Shown here: one piece after another, positions 1-9,075 of the stretch
Numbering within the stretch: the first letter of the stretch is position 1
Layout: each line of letters begins with the position of its first letter
From: an uncultured Marinicella sp.
GTDB taxonomy: Bacteria > Pseudomonadota > Gammaproteobacteria > Xanthomonadales > Marinicellaceae
DNA: 64,000 bases
Assembly (NCBI GenBank): GCA_947502595.1
Contig: CANNAM010000002.1
Coordinates: 62,001 to 126,000 of the forward strand
Direction: 5' to 3'
Made by a program: the position numbers and the translations under genes
Notes under the pieces: model-generated
Told to the model about the DNA's origin: nothing
Databases searched by the model: none
Seen by the model: the letters and a program-made list of their open reading frames with translations, nothing else

Positions 1-2
1 AC

Positions 3-1061
3 CAATCATTGGCACCATTGAGCCAAATATCTGCGGCCACACGACAATTTTCTTACGGTAATTATGCTGCCAAGTTCCCTGAAAAAGTGAGTGGCGATTT
101 GAGTGACCTCAGCGGCTCAATCACCCAGCTCATGCAAAACCTCAGAGGCAAAGATGCTTTGGCAGCACATATGGTGGAATTGAGTAAAAAATCACATCAT
201 GTGGTTGATAAATTACACAACCCAGAGAAGGTCATCATTGAGCCGGGTAAGATCATCAATAAGCGTTTTGAAATCATTAAGAATATTGGTGTCGGTGGAA
301 TGGGTGCTGTGTTTCAGGCCTATGACCAAGACCTTGAAGAAATTGTGGCTTTAAAAGTACTGAAAACCCAACAAGCTGATGCTGCGGAAATTGCTCAACT
401 TAAAGATGAAATCAAAGTAGCACGGCGCATTTCTCACCCCAATGTGGTGCGCATCCATGATTTTGGCCAGCTGGCCAGCAATGTATTTATTTCAATGGAA
501 TTTGTGCAGGGTTATACCCTTGAACAGCTGTTGAAGTATGCCAAAAAGTTACGTCCACTGGCGGCCAAGCATGCAGCCATTCACATTTGTGAAGGCCTCA
601 AAGCTGCCCATGATGCAGGTGTGGTCCACAAGGATTTGAAACCGGCCAACATCATCGTTGAACTGGATTCTTCCATTAAACTGATGGATTTTGGAATAGC
701 CGATATTGACAGCGTCATCAGCGCCAAACGATCCGATGCTTTGGTTGGTGGTACAGCTGCCTACATTGCACCAGAACAAGCTTTAGGCAAAGGGGCTGAT
801 GAGCGGACCGATATTTATACACTGGGCATCCTGCTGATGGAAATGTTCATAGGCCAACGCCCATTCTATGCCACCAGTGATGAAGACTTGATGATGAAAC
901 AAGTCAACGAAGAACCGCTGCCAATTTCTTACCAATGGGCCGATGCGCCTGAGGCACTGGAGAAACTGATTCAAAGTTGTTTGGCCAAATCACCTAAAGA
1001 CCGACCACAATCAGTACAACTGGTGCTCAGCCAACTCAAACAAATTAAATTCGACAGTTAA
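3..1061 (+). CDS. Membrane-type Ser/Thr protein kinase, 5' end cut by window edge
   Basis: The reading frame is open to the window edge, so the N-terminus is missing. Residues are numbered from the TTG at 9. Residues about 8-50 look like a HAMP linker, which implies a missing transmembrane or sensor part. An eukaryotic-like (Hanks-type) kinase domain follows. It has a glycine loop GVGGMG at 94-99, an AxK lysine shortly after, HKDLKPAN from 207, DFG at 227-229 and an APE-type motif (YIAPEQ). The activation-loop class residue is Lys instead of Arg (HKD, not HRD), so it is a non-RD kinase. It should phosphorylate Ser/Thr on cytoplasmic targets, but the substrate cannot be told. It ends with TAA followed by a 155-base gap. 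The kinase assignment is secure; the HAMP part is moderate. Confidence 0.9.
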   Translation, partial: QSLAPLSQISAATRQFSYGNYAAKFPEKVSGDLSDLSGSITQLMQNLRGKDALAAHMVELSKKSHHVVDKLHNPEKVIIEPGKIINKRFEIIKNIGVGGMGAVFQAYDQDLEEIVALKVLKTQQADAAEIAQLKDEIKVARRISHPNVVRIHDFGQLASNVFISMEFVQGYTLEQLLKYAKKLRPLAAKHAAIHICEGLKAAHDAGVVHKDLKPANIIVELDSSIKLMDFGIADIDSVISAKRSDALVGGTAAYIAPEQALGKGADERTDIYTLGILLMEMFIGQRPFYATSDEDLMMKQVNEEPLPISYQWADAPEALEKLIQSCLAKSPKDRPQSVQLVLSQLKQIKFDS

Positions 1062-1187
1062 TTAAGGTGGCTCTGAGCAATACAATATACCCCTGGCTTA
1101 CAGCAATTTTCAAGGTCAAGACGGATGATGGAAGAGCCAGTCATTCCCCCTCAACAACATCCACCGCAGAGATTGGAAATTGCTATA

Positions 1188-1206
1188 AGCCCCGCAGGGC
1201 TATTTA
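1188..1206. terminator. Short hairpin between convergent genes
   Basis: Arms AGCCC (1188-1192) and GGGCT (1197-1201) enclose a 4-base loop, followed on the plus strand by ATTTATT. It lies between the kinase and the convergent haemoglobin gene and could terminate either. The T-run is weak. Confidence 0.4.
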
Positions 1207-1216
1207 TTAAAGTGCT

Positions 1217-1639
1217 TTATTCGTAGGTGATGTCTTCACGCATGGGTGCAAAAATAGCCAGCACTTTATTTTGTAACCTAAAGGGCACTTCAGCAGCTTC
1301 CATCGCCAAGATAAACTCCTCGACAAAAATATCAAACTCTGAATACTTGATGTCCATACCACTGTGAGTCTCTACCATGTCTAAGCCTTCATACTTACAC
1401 GGACCACCTGTTTCCATGCAAATTTGGTTAACAATTTTAGGGTGTAAATCTTCACGTACGGTATCGACGAATAGAAAATCAATTTTTGGGTTGGTCAGAA
1501 CCCTGTCCAATAAGTTTTTGGTGATGGACTCTATAGTCTGCTGACCACCCAATTGTTCATACAAGGTTTCTTCAGCAATCGCTGTAGTAAAACTGAGCAG
1601 TAAAACGGCTGAACACAATATTGTTTTGATGGCTTTCAT
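1217..1639 (-). CDS. Exported group I truncated haemoglobin-like protein
   Basis: The product is 140 residues. It starts with a clear signal peptide (Lys near the N-terminus, then a hydrophobic stretch ending near AIAEE, residues 1-22) and continues with the truncated globin fold. The start of the domain reads LYEQLGG, helix E carries the QIC..TGGPCKYEG region typical of group I proteins, and the conserved haem-ligand His is in ETHSGM. The family binds haem and handles O2 or NO. A signal peptide would place this one in the periplasm, which is unusual compared with the common cytoplasmic TrHbN. It sits 2 bases downstream of the DUF3034 gene, so the two are almost certainly co-transcribed. Globin identity is well supported; the function is not known. 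Confidence 0.85.
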   Translation of the reverse strand: MKAIKTILCSAVLLLSFTTAIAEETLYEQLGGQQTIESITKNLLDRVLTNPKIDFLFVDTVREDLHPKIVNQICMETGGPCKYEGLDMVETHSGMDIKYSEFDIFVEEFILAMEAAEVPFRLQNKVLAIFAPMREDITYE

Positions 1640-1641
1640 GA

Positions 1642-2493
1642 TTAAAAACTCCCGTTGATGGATAAGTACAGACCTTGCTGGTCTTGTAGGGTACCAACTG
1701 TACCAAGATCGACATAAGCTGCAACCACCGACACATGTCGATTAGGCACCCAAGCCACAAACACGTCTCGCCAATGGTCTTCACTGGCAAAACTCAAATT
1801 AGACCGTTTTTGACGAAAATCAAAACCGATGGCCCAGCTTTTATTTAAAAACAAACCCAATGAAGCCTCTGCGTTGATGTGTCGGTTACCAAGGTCACCG
1901 CCGAACCCCAACAATCCCAATTCATTGCCCGCGGTCGAGCGAAGCGTAAGTGTGCTGAATCCATTGAACCCCCAAGGGTTACCCAAAAATAATTTAGTGG
2001 CACTTAAATAATAATCAATGCTGCTGTCATCGGTGGCGCCTGCTACCGAAGGAATCAAGAAGGATTTGTTTTTTTTGTACTGAACACCAAAGGCGATTTG
2101 AGGCATTTTAGTGTAGACCAGATTCCCAGCTAAGCGCACTTTTGCGCCAATCACATCCTGTTTCAAAGCAGCCCCAGGTAAACCCAAAGCCGGACCTAAA
2201 GTTACCAGGTCCAACTCTTGTCGAGCAAATGAGAGTTCTACTCGGTTGTGCCAACCAACCGATGCTCCCACCATGCTGAATCGATAGTCATCGGTGTCTA
2301 AATAGGTGTAAGCTCCATTAAAATCTGTTTCATCCGACTCACCATAACCCGCTATGGTGGCCCAACTCACAATACCACTGCCTGATGAGCCTTCAACTTG
2401 CATCACCGCCCCGGTTCCTAACTGCCGGCTGCCAGCCCAAGCATTCACTGTTGCTAAGCCACACACCAATAAAATTACCACTGTTTTTTTCAT
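1642..2493 (-). CDS. DUF3034-family outer-membrane beta-barrel protein
   Basis: The 283-residue protein has a signal peptide ending near WAG (residue 21). Alternating hydrophobic strands follow, and the C-terminus ends in Phe (LSINGSF), a usual outer-membrane insertion signal. The N-terminal text (GAVMQVEGSSGSGIVSWA, then YRFSMVGASVGWHNRVELSFARQ and DVIGAKVRLAG) matches what I remember of DUF3034. The family has no established function. It is the first gene of a two-gene unit with the exported globin, so both may act at the envelope. No upstream partner is present; the 226-base gap to comM contains the divergent promoters. Confidence 0.75.
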   Translation of the reverse strand: MKKTVVILLVCGLATVNAWAGSRQLGTGAVMQVEGSSGSGIVSWATIAGYGESDETDFNGAYTYLDTDDYRFSMVGASVGWHNRVELSFARQELDLVTLGPALGLPGAALKQDVIGAKVRLAGNLVYTKMPQIAFGVQYKKNKSFLIPSVAGATDDSSIDYYLSATKLFLGNPWGFNGFSTLTLRSTAGNELGLLGFGGDLGNRHINAEASLGLFLNKSWAIGFDFRQKRSNLSFASEDHWRDVFVAWVPNRHVSVVAAYVDLGTVGTLQDQQGLYLSINGSF

Positions 2494-2719
2494 TTATCAC
2501 ACACATTTATTAACAGGCATTTAACTTAACATATAAATTATTTTGACAACAGATATTCTCACCAAGGAACCCCAAAATACCTTGACTTACTGGGTACCCT
2601 TTCCAGCCTATGGCAATTCATTACGGCCATCAATTTTTTCTTACCTGGTAATCAGAAAATGCCCACAACAAAATAACTGCAGTTTATTTACACTGGGACT
2701 TTAACCAGGTTTATTCAAC

Positions 2720-4228
2720 ATGACCAAACTGGCAGTGGTATTATCAAGGGCTGAATTTGGGGTGCAGGCACCGCAGGTTCGGGTGGAGGTGCATATTTCA
2801 AGAGGTTTGCCCCAACTCAATATTGTGGGGATGCCGGAAACTGCGGTGAAAGAATCCAAAGACCGTGTCCGGGCTGCCATCATGAACTCAGGCTATGAGT
2901 TTCCCCAACACCGCATCACCATCAATCTATCTCCAGCAGACATCCCCAAACAAGGTGGACGCTATGATTTACCCATTGCCATTGGGGTGCTGGCCGCCTC
3001 TGACCAAATCAAACGTGACCGCTTGTACGATGTTGAGTTGGTAGGTGAACTGGCCTTGGGTGGTGACCTCAGACCCATCCGCGGGGTGTTACCAGTGGTC
3101 AGCGCGGTGGCAACCACGGGTCGCAGTTTGATTTGTCCTGTGGACAATGGCATTGAAGCGGCTTTGGTGCAATCCTGTGATTGTATGCTGGCTGGTAACT
3201 TACTGGAAGTGGCGGCATGGATGGACACTGTTGATGAGTTGCCCAGAGCCGAATTAAAAGGCTTACTGTTCAACAACCACTGCCCGGATTTGGCCGATGT
3301 CAAAGGCCAAGAACAAGCCAAACGGGCCTTGATCATTGCTGCCGCTGGCAAACATAATTTATTGTTCTACGGACCACCAGGCACCGGTAAAACGATGTTG
3401 GCCAGTCGTTTGCCTGGTATTTTACCTGATTTAACCGAAGAAGAAGCCCTGGAAACCGCTTCAGTGGCCTCTATCAGTGCCCATGGATTTGACCCGGCCT
3501 GTTGGAGCCAGCCACCTTTTCGGGCGCCCCATCACACTGCCTCGGCCCCAGCTTTGGTTGGTGGCGGTTCAAATCCGATGCCTGGCGAGATCAGTTTAGC
3601 CCAAAATGGCATTTTATTTTTGGATGAGTTGCCTGAATTTTCTCGACACGTTTTAGAGGTATTGCGCGAACCTTTGGAGTCTGGAAAAATCATTATTGCA
3701 AGGGCCGCTAGAACCGCTGAATTTCCAGCCAAGTTTCAGTTGGTGGCCAGTCTGAATCCTTGTCCTTGTGGGTATTTTGGTGATCCCGATCGCACCTGTG
3801 AATGTTCAGTGGGACAAATTCATAGCTACCGCAACCGCATTTCGGGCCCCTTACTGGATCGCATAGATTTACAAGTAGAAGTTCCACGTATCCCACACAA
3901 AACCCTGCGCCAACCAAGCAACAACATCACCAACAGCCACACCATCAAACAACAAGTGATCCAAAGCCGCAACCTTCAACTGCAACGCAATCACGGTAAA
4001 AGTAATGCCCAATTACAAGGCAAAGAAATTGAGCAGTACATTCCTTTGAGTGAACCATTACTGGACTTTCTAGAACAAGTGGTGGATCGATTGCGATTGT
4101 CAGCGCGTGCTTATCACCGCATTATTAAAGTCAGCAGAACCATTGCAGACTTGGAAGGCTCAGAACAGGTCCAACAAAATCACTTGGCTGAAGCAATCAG
4201 TTTCCGGGGCTTTGATCGGGCTAAATAA
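2720..4228 (+). CDS. comM: YifB/ComM-family Mg-chelatase-like AAA ATPase
   Basis: The 502-residue length is normal for ComM/YifB. It has an N-terminal ChlI-like domain (about 1-170) and an AAA+ domain with Walker A GPPGTGKT at 218-225 and Walker B GILFLDELPEF. A C-terminal Mg-chelatase helical domain follows, with CPCGYFGD and the RLSARAYHRI segment. In naturally competent bacteria ComM is a hexameric helicase that promotes branch migration during integration of transformed DNA. It is also present in many non-competent species. It is monocistronic here, with ATG preceded by an A/T-rich leader. Identity is firm; whether this organism is competent cannot be told from the window. Confidence 0.93.
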   Translation: MTKLAVVLSRAEFGVQAPQVRVEVHISRGLPQLNIVGMPETAVKESKDRVRAAIMNSGYEFPQHRITINLSPADIPKQGGRYDLPIAIGVLAASDQIKRDRLYDVELVGELALGGDLRPIRGVLPVVSAVATTGRSLICPVDNGIEAALVQSCDCMLAGNLLEVAAWMDTVDELPRAELKGLLFNNHCPDLADVKGQEQAKRALIIAAAGKHNLLFYGPPGTGKTMLASRLPGILPDLTEEEALETASVASISAHGFDPACWSQPPFRAPHHTASAPALVGGGSNPMPGEISLAQNGILFLDELPEFSRHVLEVLREPLESGKIIIARAARTAEFPAKFQLVASLNPCPCGYFGDPDRTCECSVGQIHSYRNRISGPLLDRIDLQVEVPRIPHKTLRQPSNNITNSHTIKQQVIQSRNLQLQRNHGKSNAQLQGKEIEQYIPLSEPLLDFLEQVVDRLRLSARAYHRIIKVSRTIADLEGSEQVQQNHLAEAISFRGFDRAK

Positions 4229-4334
4229 ATGGTCCTCATTTTAAAGGGTTATCTACCGCACAATAACCCCTTTGAACCTGAAGCCAACATCAATTCGCTG
4301 CGGGTATATTTACAGAAATATCCCGTGAAAACCA

Positions 4335-4362
4335 TGTACATATCTGCTTAGACCGTTATAAT
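4335..4362 (+). promoter_or_regulatory. Sigma70-type promoter of ppa
   Basis: A perfect TATAAT lies at 4357-4362, with TGTACA at 4335-4340 as the -35 element and a 16-base spacer. It is 32 bases upstream of the ppa ATG. Confidence 0.6.
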
Positions 4363-4394
4363 ACGCGGTTTTTGAACACCGCTCAGGATAAACC

Positions 4395-4943
4395 ATGTCT
4401 TTAAAAAATATTCCAGTAGGCAGTGATGTGCCTCATGACATCAATGTATTGATTGAAATCCCTCGCAATGGCGAAGCCGTAAAATACGAAGTCGACAAAG
4501 ACTCAGGCATGATCATGGTAGATCGTGTGTTGAACACGGCCTTTCGCTATCCATGTAATTATGGTTTTGTGCCTCACACCCTATGCGGTGACGGTGACCC
4601 AGTTGATGTCTGTGTGATTATGCCGACTCCTTTGCTACCAGGTTCAATCATCAAATGTCGCCCCGTCGGTGTGTTGAAAATGACTGATGAAAGTGGTGAA
4701 GATGCTAAAATCATTGCTGTTCCTGTTTCAAAAGTCAGTGGCTTATACCGCCACGTTGCTGATGTTCGTGACATCAATGCTGAAACTTTAGACAAAATAG
4801 CCCACTTTTTCGAGCACTATAAAGACTTAGAAAAAGGCAAATGGGTCAAACTTGAAGGCTGGGGCGGTGTTGAAGAAGCTAAGCAAGAAATTCTTGATTC
4901 AGTCAAAAACTACGAGGCATCTGAAGACAAACCTAATTTCTGA
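4395..4943 (+). CDS. ppa: Family I inorganic pyrophosphatase
   Basis: The protein of 182 residues has the normal length for bacterial family I enzymes. It hydrolyses pyrophosphate to phosphate in the cytoplasm and so drives biosynthetic reactions. The metal-binding signature D66-GD-PVD71 (DGDPVDV) is intact. Conserved elements around it are EIPRNG...KYEVDKDSG and the FRYPCNYGFVP segment. The promoter with perfect -10 just upstream and a strong terminator just downstream make it a single-gene unit. Confidence 0.97.
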   Translation: MSLKNIPVGSDVPHDINVLIEIPRNGEAVKYEVDKDSGMIMVDRVLNTAFRYPCNYGFVPHTLCGDGDPVDVCVIMPTPLLPGSIIKCRPVGVLKMTDESGEDAKIIAVPVSKVSGLYRHVADVRDINAETLDKIAHFFEHYKDLEKGKWVKLEGWGGVEEAKQEILDSVKNYEASEDKPNF

Positions 4944-4966
4944 TTGAGTCAATTATATTGAACTGA

Positions 4967-4994
4967 AAACCCAGCCAAGTGCTGGGTTTTTTTG
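4967..4994 (+). terminator. Rho-independent terminator of ppa
   Basis: Arms ACCCAGC (4969-4975) and GCTGGGT (4981-4987) enclose a 5-base loop and are followed by a T-run. Position and structure are classical. Confidence 0.9.
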
Positions 4995-5308
4995 TGGCTT
5001 TTTACTGAACTGTGGGCCGTCTAAGCCCAACCAGCAAAATCAACAGCCGATTTTTCAGTCACAGCATCAGTTGATTTCACCCAAAGGCTGTACACAAAAG
5101 ACCTCAACCAAATACCGGCCAGTTGAAGCAATAATAAGTCTGCTTGCATTCGACTTAATTATTTCGTTTATAGACCCAGAAAACCGCGTTTTGATCATCA
5201 TTAATTTTGCTTGTGACGATTCTAAGTTCTTATGAAGATCAATACCGATGGCTGCATTAAATCATTCTGCAGTTTTAAGCTACTTCGGCTATGCTCAGCA
5301 TGACAGAT
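4995..5308. other. Intergenic stretch between ppa and mpl
   Basis: About 310 bases lie between the ppa terminator and the mpl stop codon. Both strands are broken by stops, and I see no convincing small gene, RNA or repeat. The segment close to 5290 probably holds the 3' end of the mpl transcript, but no clear terminator is visible. Confidence 0.5.
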
Positions 5309-6667
5309 TCAGCTTTGTTTCAGCCGTTTTAACAACCGCCGTGGTGCATCATCAAAACTGCCATTACTCATAAACACCACCTGATCCTCGCTTTGTAAAT
5401 CTGTCTTCAAACGCCCCAGTAAGGCGTCTACTGACTCCAAAATTACACATTGGTCTGCCAGTTTCACTTTGATCTCATCATCCCAATCCAACTCTGGATA
5501 GATCATCACATAAGCATGATCACATCCAGATAAAGCAGCCGGCAATGCTTGGGCATGGACACCAGCACGCATTGAATTACTGCGCGGTTCAAGAACAGCA
5601 ATGGTGCGACCTTGACTGACAGCTTTGAGTCCAGCCAAGGTGGTTTCTATGGCAGTTGGGTGGTGGGCAAAATCATCATAGATATGGATGCCACGGGCTT
5701 CGCCTATTAACTCCATGCGACGCTTCACATTTTGGAATCGACCCAATGAATCAGCGGCTGCTTGCATTGAAATGCCTGCGCGCTTTGCTGCTAACATGGC
5801 CGCCAGTGCGTTGAGTTGGTTGTGTTGGCCAGTTATTTGCCAACTGACCTGTGCCAACAGGCCTGATTGGTGATAAACACTGAAATGTCTGGCGTCATCT
5901 CCATCAGCTTTTACCCAATAATCAGATTGCTGATTAGAACCAAAAGTCACCACCGGCGTCCAACACCCCATTTTCAGTAAGGCTTTTAGGTTGGCATCAT
6001 CTCCATTGACCACCAGTTTGCCATTTTGTGGAATGGTTCTGATCAAATGATGAAACTGGGTTTTGATGGCATCCAAATCCTGGAAAATATCGGCATGATC
6101 AAATTCCAAATTATTTAAAATAACCACATCGCTGTGGTAATGCACAAATTTAGAACGTTTATCAAAAAAGGCTGAATCATATTCATCGGCTTCCAGTACA
6201 AAGGCCTTGCTGTCAGTCAATCGTGCCGATTGAGGAAAGTGATGACACACCCCACCAATCAAAAACCCTGGTTCAACACCATTGTCTTCTAAAATCCAAG
6301 CCAACATTGATGCCGTAGTGGTTTTCCCGTGGGTGCCAGCCACCGAATAAACCTGTTTGTGCCGCAACACCTGTTCACCTAACCAACCTGGTCCTGAAAC
6401 ATAGGACAAGGAAGACTGTAACAAGTACTCAGTAGCTGGCATCCCGCGGGTCATGACATTGCCGACTATCACTTGATCTAAACCGGCTGTTTGCAGGGGC
6501 TTGGCATCATAGCCCTGGTGAATGTCAATGCCCAACAGCGCCAACTGATCACTCATTGGCGGATACACATGTTGATCCGAACCTGATACGTGATGTCCCA
6601 GCTGTTTGGCAATGGCGGCAATGCCACCCATGAAAGTACCACAAATGCCTAAGATATGAATGTTCAT
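5309..6667 (-). CDS. mpl: UDP-MurNAc:L-Ala-gamma-D-Glu-mDAP ligase (murein recycling)
   Basis: Mpl joins the recycled tripeptide to UDP-MurNAc in the cytoplasm. I start it at the ATG at 6667 (452 residues), 1 base after the stop of the upstream peptidase gene. This gives the family start MNIHILGICGTFMGG; a longer open frame exists upstream but would overlap the peptidase. The Mur ligase ATP loop GTHGKTTTASML is intact, followed by the central domain with EADEYDSAFFDKRSK and the C-terminal domain beginning near IYDDFAHHPTAIETT. These wordings are characteristic of Mpl rather than MurC. It is co-transcribed with the M24B peptidase. Confidence 0.94.
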   Translation of the reverse strand: MNIHILGICGTFMGGIAAIAKQLGHHVSGSDQHVYPPMSDQLALLGIDIHQGYDAKPLQTAGLDQVIVGNVMTRGMPATEYLLQSSLSYVSGPGWLGEQVLRHKQVYSVAGTHGKTTTASMLAWILEDNGVEPGFLIGGVCHHFPQSARLTDSKAFVLEADEYDSAFFDKRSKFVHYHSDVVILNNLEFDHADIFQDLDAIKTQFHHLIRTIPQNGKLVVNGDDANLKALLKMGCWTPVVTFGSNQQSDYWVKADGDDARHFSVYHQSGLLAQVSWQITGQHNQLNALAAMLAAKRAGISMQAAADSLGRFQNVKRRMELIGEARGIHIYDDFAHHPTAIETTLAGLKAVSQGRTIAVLEPRSNSMRAGVHAQALPAALSGCDHAYVMIYPELDWDDEIKVKLADQCVILESVDALLGRLKTDLQSEDQVVFMSNGSFDDAPRRLLKRLKQS

Positions 6668-6668
6668 G

Positions 6669-7880
6669 TTAGTAGCCCAATGCAAAAGGATCATCAATTG
6701 AATGGGAAGGTTCAGTGAACCATTTGGGCCCATTGGCAGTCATGTAAAAATGATCTTCCAAACGCACCCCAAATTCACCAGGTACACACAACATCGGCTC
6801 ATTGCTGAAACACATGCCCACATCCAATTGGGTTTTGTCACCTCTGACCAAATACGGACCTTCATGGATGTCCATGCCAACGCCGTGCCCAGTTCGGTGT
6901 GGTAAGCCCGGGGTTTGGTAATCAGGACCAAAGCCTTGTGTGGCTAGATATGAACGCGCAGCCTGATCTACAACCTCACAAGCTTGACCCAATTGAGCCG
7001 CCTCAAATGCCGCAGCCTGAGCCATTTTCTCTGCTTGCCAAATCACCCTGTGTCTGTCGGTGATTTCGCCAAACACATAACTGCGGGTGATGTCCGACTT
7101 GTATTTTTCAACCTCACAGCCGGTATCAATCAACACCATGTCATCATCAGCCAACGATTTAGGGCTTTTAACCCCATGCGGAAACGCCGTGTCTTCACCA
7201 AACAACACGATGCAAAAGTACGAACCTTGCGGCGCACCCACAGCTTTGTGGGCCTGGTGGATAAAAGCCGTTACTTCTGCAGTACTGATGCCTACACGCA
7301 AAATTCTGGCAGCGGCCTTGTGCACTTCCAGCGTCATGTGTTTGGCGATTTGTAACAACTCAATCTCAGCTGCTGATTTGCGACTGCGGCAGAACTGACT
7401 CACCACTTGGCCATTGACAAGCGTCAATTCAGAATCAGCCTGTTGTAGAGCAGCCACCATAAAATACGGCATTGACTCATCAAGACCCAATGTTTTCACT
7501 CCCTGCTGCTGACAACACTGGCTTAACAACCAGTAAGGACTTTCGTGTTCTTGCCAACCTTGAACCTCACCAGCAACTTGCATATACCCTTCTAAGGTAC
7601 CTATTTCAAAATACGGTGCAATGTATTGCAAAATACCATCAACCGTTAATAAAGCACCCACCAGTCGTTCGCTGGGATACCAATTGGTACCGGTAAAGTA
7701 ATTCAAATTAGTGCCTGCATGGATGTACATGGCATCCCAGCCCAACAGCTGCATTTGATTACAGGCAAGCGCTATACGCTGTTGGTATTCTGCCAGTTTT
7801 ATGGGCTTAACTTGTTGGGTCATGTTGGTGAGTTGAGCTAACTCAGTTTGGGCATCGCTGCCACCAATACCTGGGGTCAT
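6669..7880 (-). CDS. M24B metallopeptidase (Xaa-Pro dipeptidase-like)
   Basis: The 403-residue protein has an N-terminal creatinase-like domain (about 30-150) and a C-terminal pita-bread catalytic domain. Metal ligands are visible as the Asp pair in LIDTGCEVEKYKSDITR, the His in HRTGHGVGMDIHEGP and Glu residues in CFSNEPM and GVRLEDHFY. The family cleaves Xaa-Pro bonds, but the exact substrate cannot be read. It is the first gene of an operon with mpl. A ribosome site AAGGA lies about 7 bases before the ATG. A second M24B gene starts divergently about 80 bases away. Confidence 0.88.
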   Translation of the reverse strand: MTPGIGGSDAQTELAQLTNMTQQVKPIKLAEYQQRIALACNQMQLLGWDAMYIHAGTNLNYFTGTNWYPSERLVGALLTVDGILQYIAPYFEIGTLEGYMQVAGEVQGWQEHESPYWLLSQCCQQQGVKTLGLDESMPYFMVAALQQADSELTLVNGQVVSQFCRSRKSAAEIELLQIAKHMTLEVHKAAARILRVGISTAEVTAFIHQAHKAVGAPQGSYFCIVLFGEDTAFPHGVKSPKSLADDDMVLIDTGCEVEKYKSDITRSYVFGEITDRHRVIWQAEKMAQAAAFEAAQLGQACEVVDQAARSYLATQGFGPDYQTPGLPHRTGHGVGMDIHEGPYLVRGDKTQLDVGMCFSNEPMLCVPGEFGVRLEDHFYMTANGPKWFTEPSHSIDDPFALGY

Positions 7881-7908
7881 GATCAGTCCTTAAATTGAGT
7901 AAAAAATC

Positions 7909-7938
7909 ATTATAGATAGGTCAAATTTACTTGTACAA
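7909..7938 (-). promoter_or_regulatory. Promoter of the M24B peptidase-mpl operon
   Basis: On the minus strand TTGTAC (7933-7938) and a perfect TATAAT (7909-7914) are separated by 18 bases. The element is about 30 bases upstream of the peptidase start. Confidence 0.65.
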
Positions 7939-7963
7939 TTAATTTTCTATATAGTCAGCTATT

Positions 7964-9049
7964 ATGAGCCTTAAAATGAACCGATTGAATCAAGTCACCC
8001 AGCGATTGCAAGCAGAGAACATCGATGCTTTGGTGCTGTTTGATGCCAACAACATCACCTACCTCAGCGGCTTCACTGGGCACGCTGCAACGGCATTGAT
8101 ACTGCAGAGCCAAGCCTATTTATTGGTTGATTACCGCTACCACGAACAAGCCAAAGCACAATGCACAGAGTTCAAAGTGATTTGCAGAGATCGGGTCAAA
8201 CAATCCTTGGCAGCGCTGATAGCTGAATTAATTGCACGTCATGGGGTTAAATCAATGGCTTTTGAAACTGACCACATCAGTTATGGTGCTTGGACAAACA
8301 TGCAACAACACTGGCTCAATACCACCCAGATTCCAGTATCGCGCTGGGTGGAGGATTTGCGTTATTACAAAGACGCTGGTGAAATTGAAAGTATTCGACA
8401 AGCCGCTCACATAGCTGACCAAGCTTTGGAACAATTATTACAGTTCATCATGCCTGGTGTTACGGAGCGGGAATTAGCCACCGAGTTAGCGCATAAAATG
8501 GCCTCCTTGGGTTCCGAACGTCCCTCATTTGATACCATCATGTTAGCCGCTGAACGCAGCGCCTTACCACACGGAGTACCTGGTGACAAACAATTACAAT
8601 CAGGCGATTTACTGCTGATTGATTTTGGTGCGGTGGTTAATGGTTACCATTCAGATATGACCAGAACATTTGTGGTTGGTACAGCTGACGCAAAACAACG
8701 GGAAATCTACCACACAGTCTACCAAGCCCAACAAGCGGCACTGGATGCTTTAACCACAGAAATCGAAGCCGATGTGCTCTACCAGCATGCTAAACAGGTA
8801 TTAAACCAATCACCTTATGCTGAATTTCAAGGTGAAGGCTTGGGTCATGGCTTGGGTATGGATTTACATGAACTGCCTTTTATTGGCATGGGCAAAAATT
8901 TAGCTATCAAGAAAAACTGTGTCATTACCATTGAACCTGGCATATATATTCCAGGTTGGGGTGGGGTTCGAATTGAAGATGACGTGGTGTTAACCGATGA
9001 TGGATTAACTTACTTAACCCAATTTCCCAGAGAGTTACAGGAACTGTAG
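7964..9049 (+). CDS. M24B aminopeptidase (Xaa-Pro type)
   Basis: The 361-residue protein has the two-domain M24B layout: a creatinase-N domain with YLSGFTGH and LVDYRYHEQA, then the catalytic domain. Ligands appear in LIDFGAVVNGYHSDMTRTF, GHGLGMDLHELP, TIEPGIYIPGWGG and RIEDDVVLT. It resembles the short aminopeptidase P/PepQ-like proteins that remove N-terminal residues before proline. The start could be the ATG at 7964 or the in-frame ATG at 7976; neither has a clear ribosome site. It is divergent from the other M24B gene, with a shared 83-base promoter region. The two are distinct paralogues, not a recent duplication. Confidence 0.9.
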   Translation: MSLKMNRLNQVTQRLQAENIDALVLFDANNITYLSGFTGHAATALILQSQAYLLVDYRYHEQAKAQCTEFKVICRDRVKQSLAALIAELIARHGVKSMAFETDHISYGAWTNMQQHWLNTTQIPVSRWVEDLRYYKDAGEIESIRQAAHIADQALEQLLQFIMPGVTERELATELAHKMASLGSERPSFDTIMLAAERSALPHGVPGDKQLQSGDLLLIDFGAVVNGYHSDMTRTFVVGTADAKQREIYHTVYQAQQAALDALTTEIEADVLYQHAKQVLNQSPYAEFQGEGLGHGLGMDLHELPFIGMGKNLAIKKNCVITIEPGIYIPGWGGVRIEDDVVLTDDGLTYLTQFPRELQEL

Positions 9050-9075
9050 TTGCCAACCAATAAGAGATTAAAATT

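Noticed and set aside
6668-6733. Upstream extension of mpl by 22 codons
   Set aside because: It would overlap the peptidase gene, and the family start matches the ATG at 6667.
6984-7355. A 123-codon plus-strand frame inside the M24B peptidase
   Set aside because: It is antisense to an intact, motif-complete enzyme.
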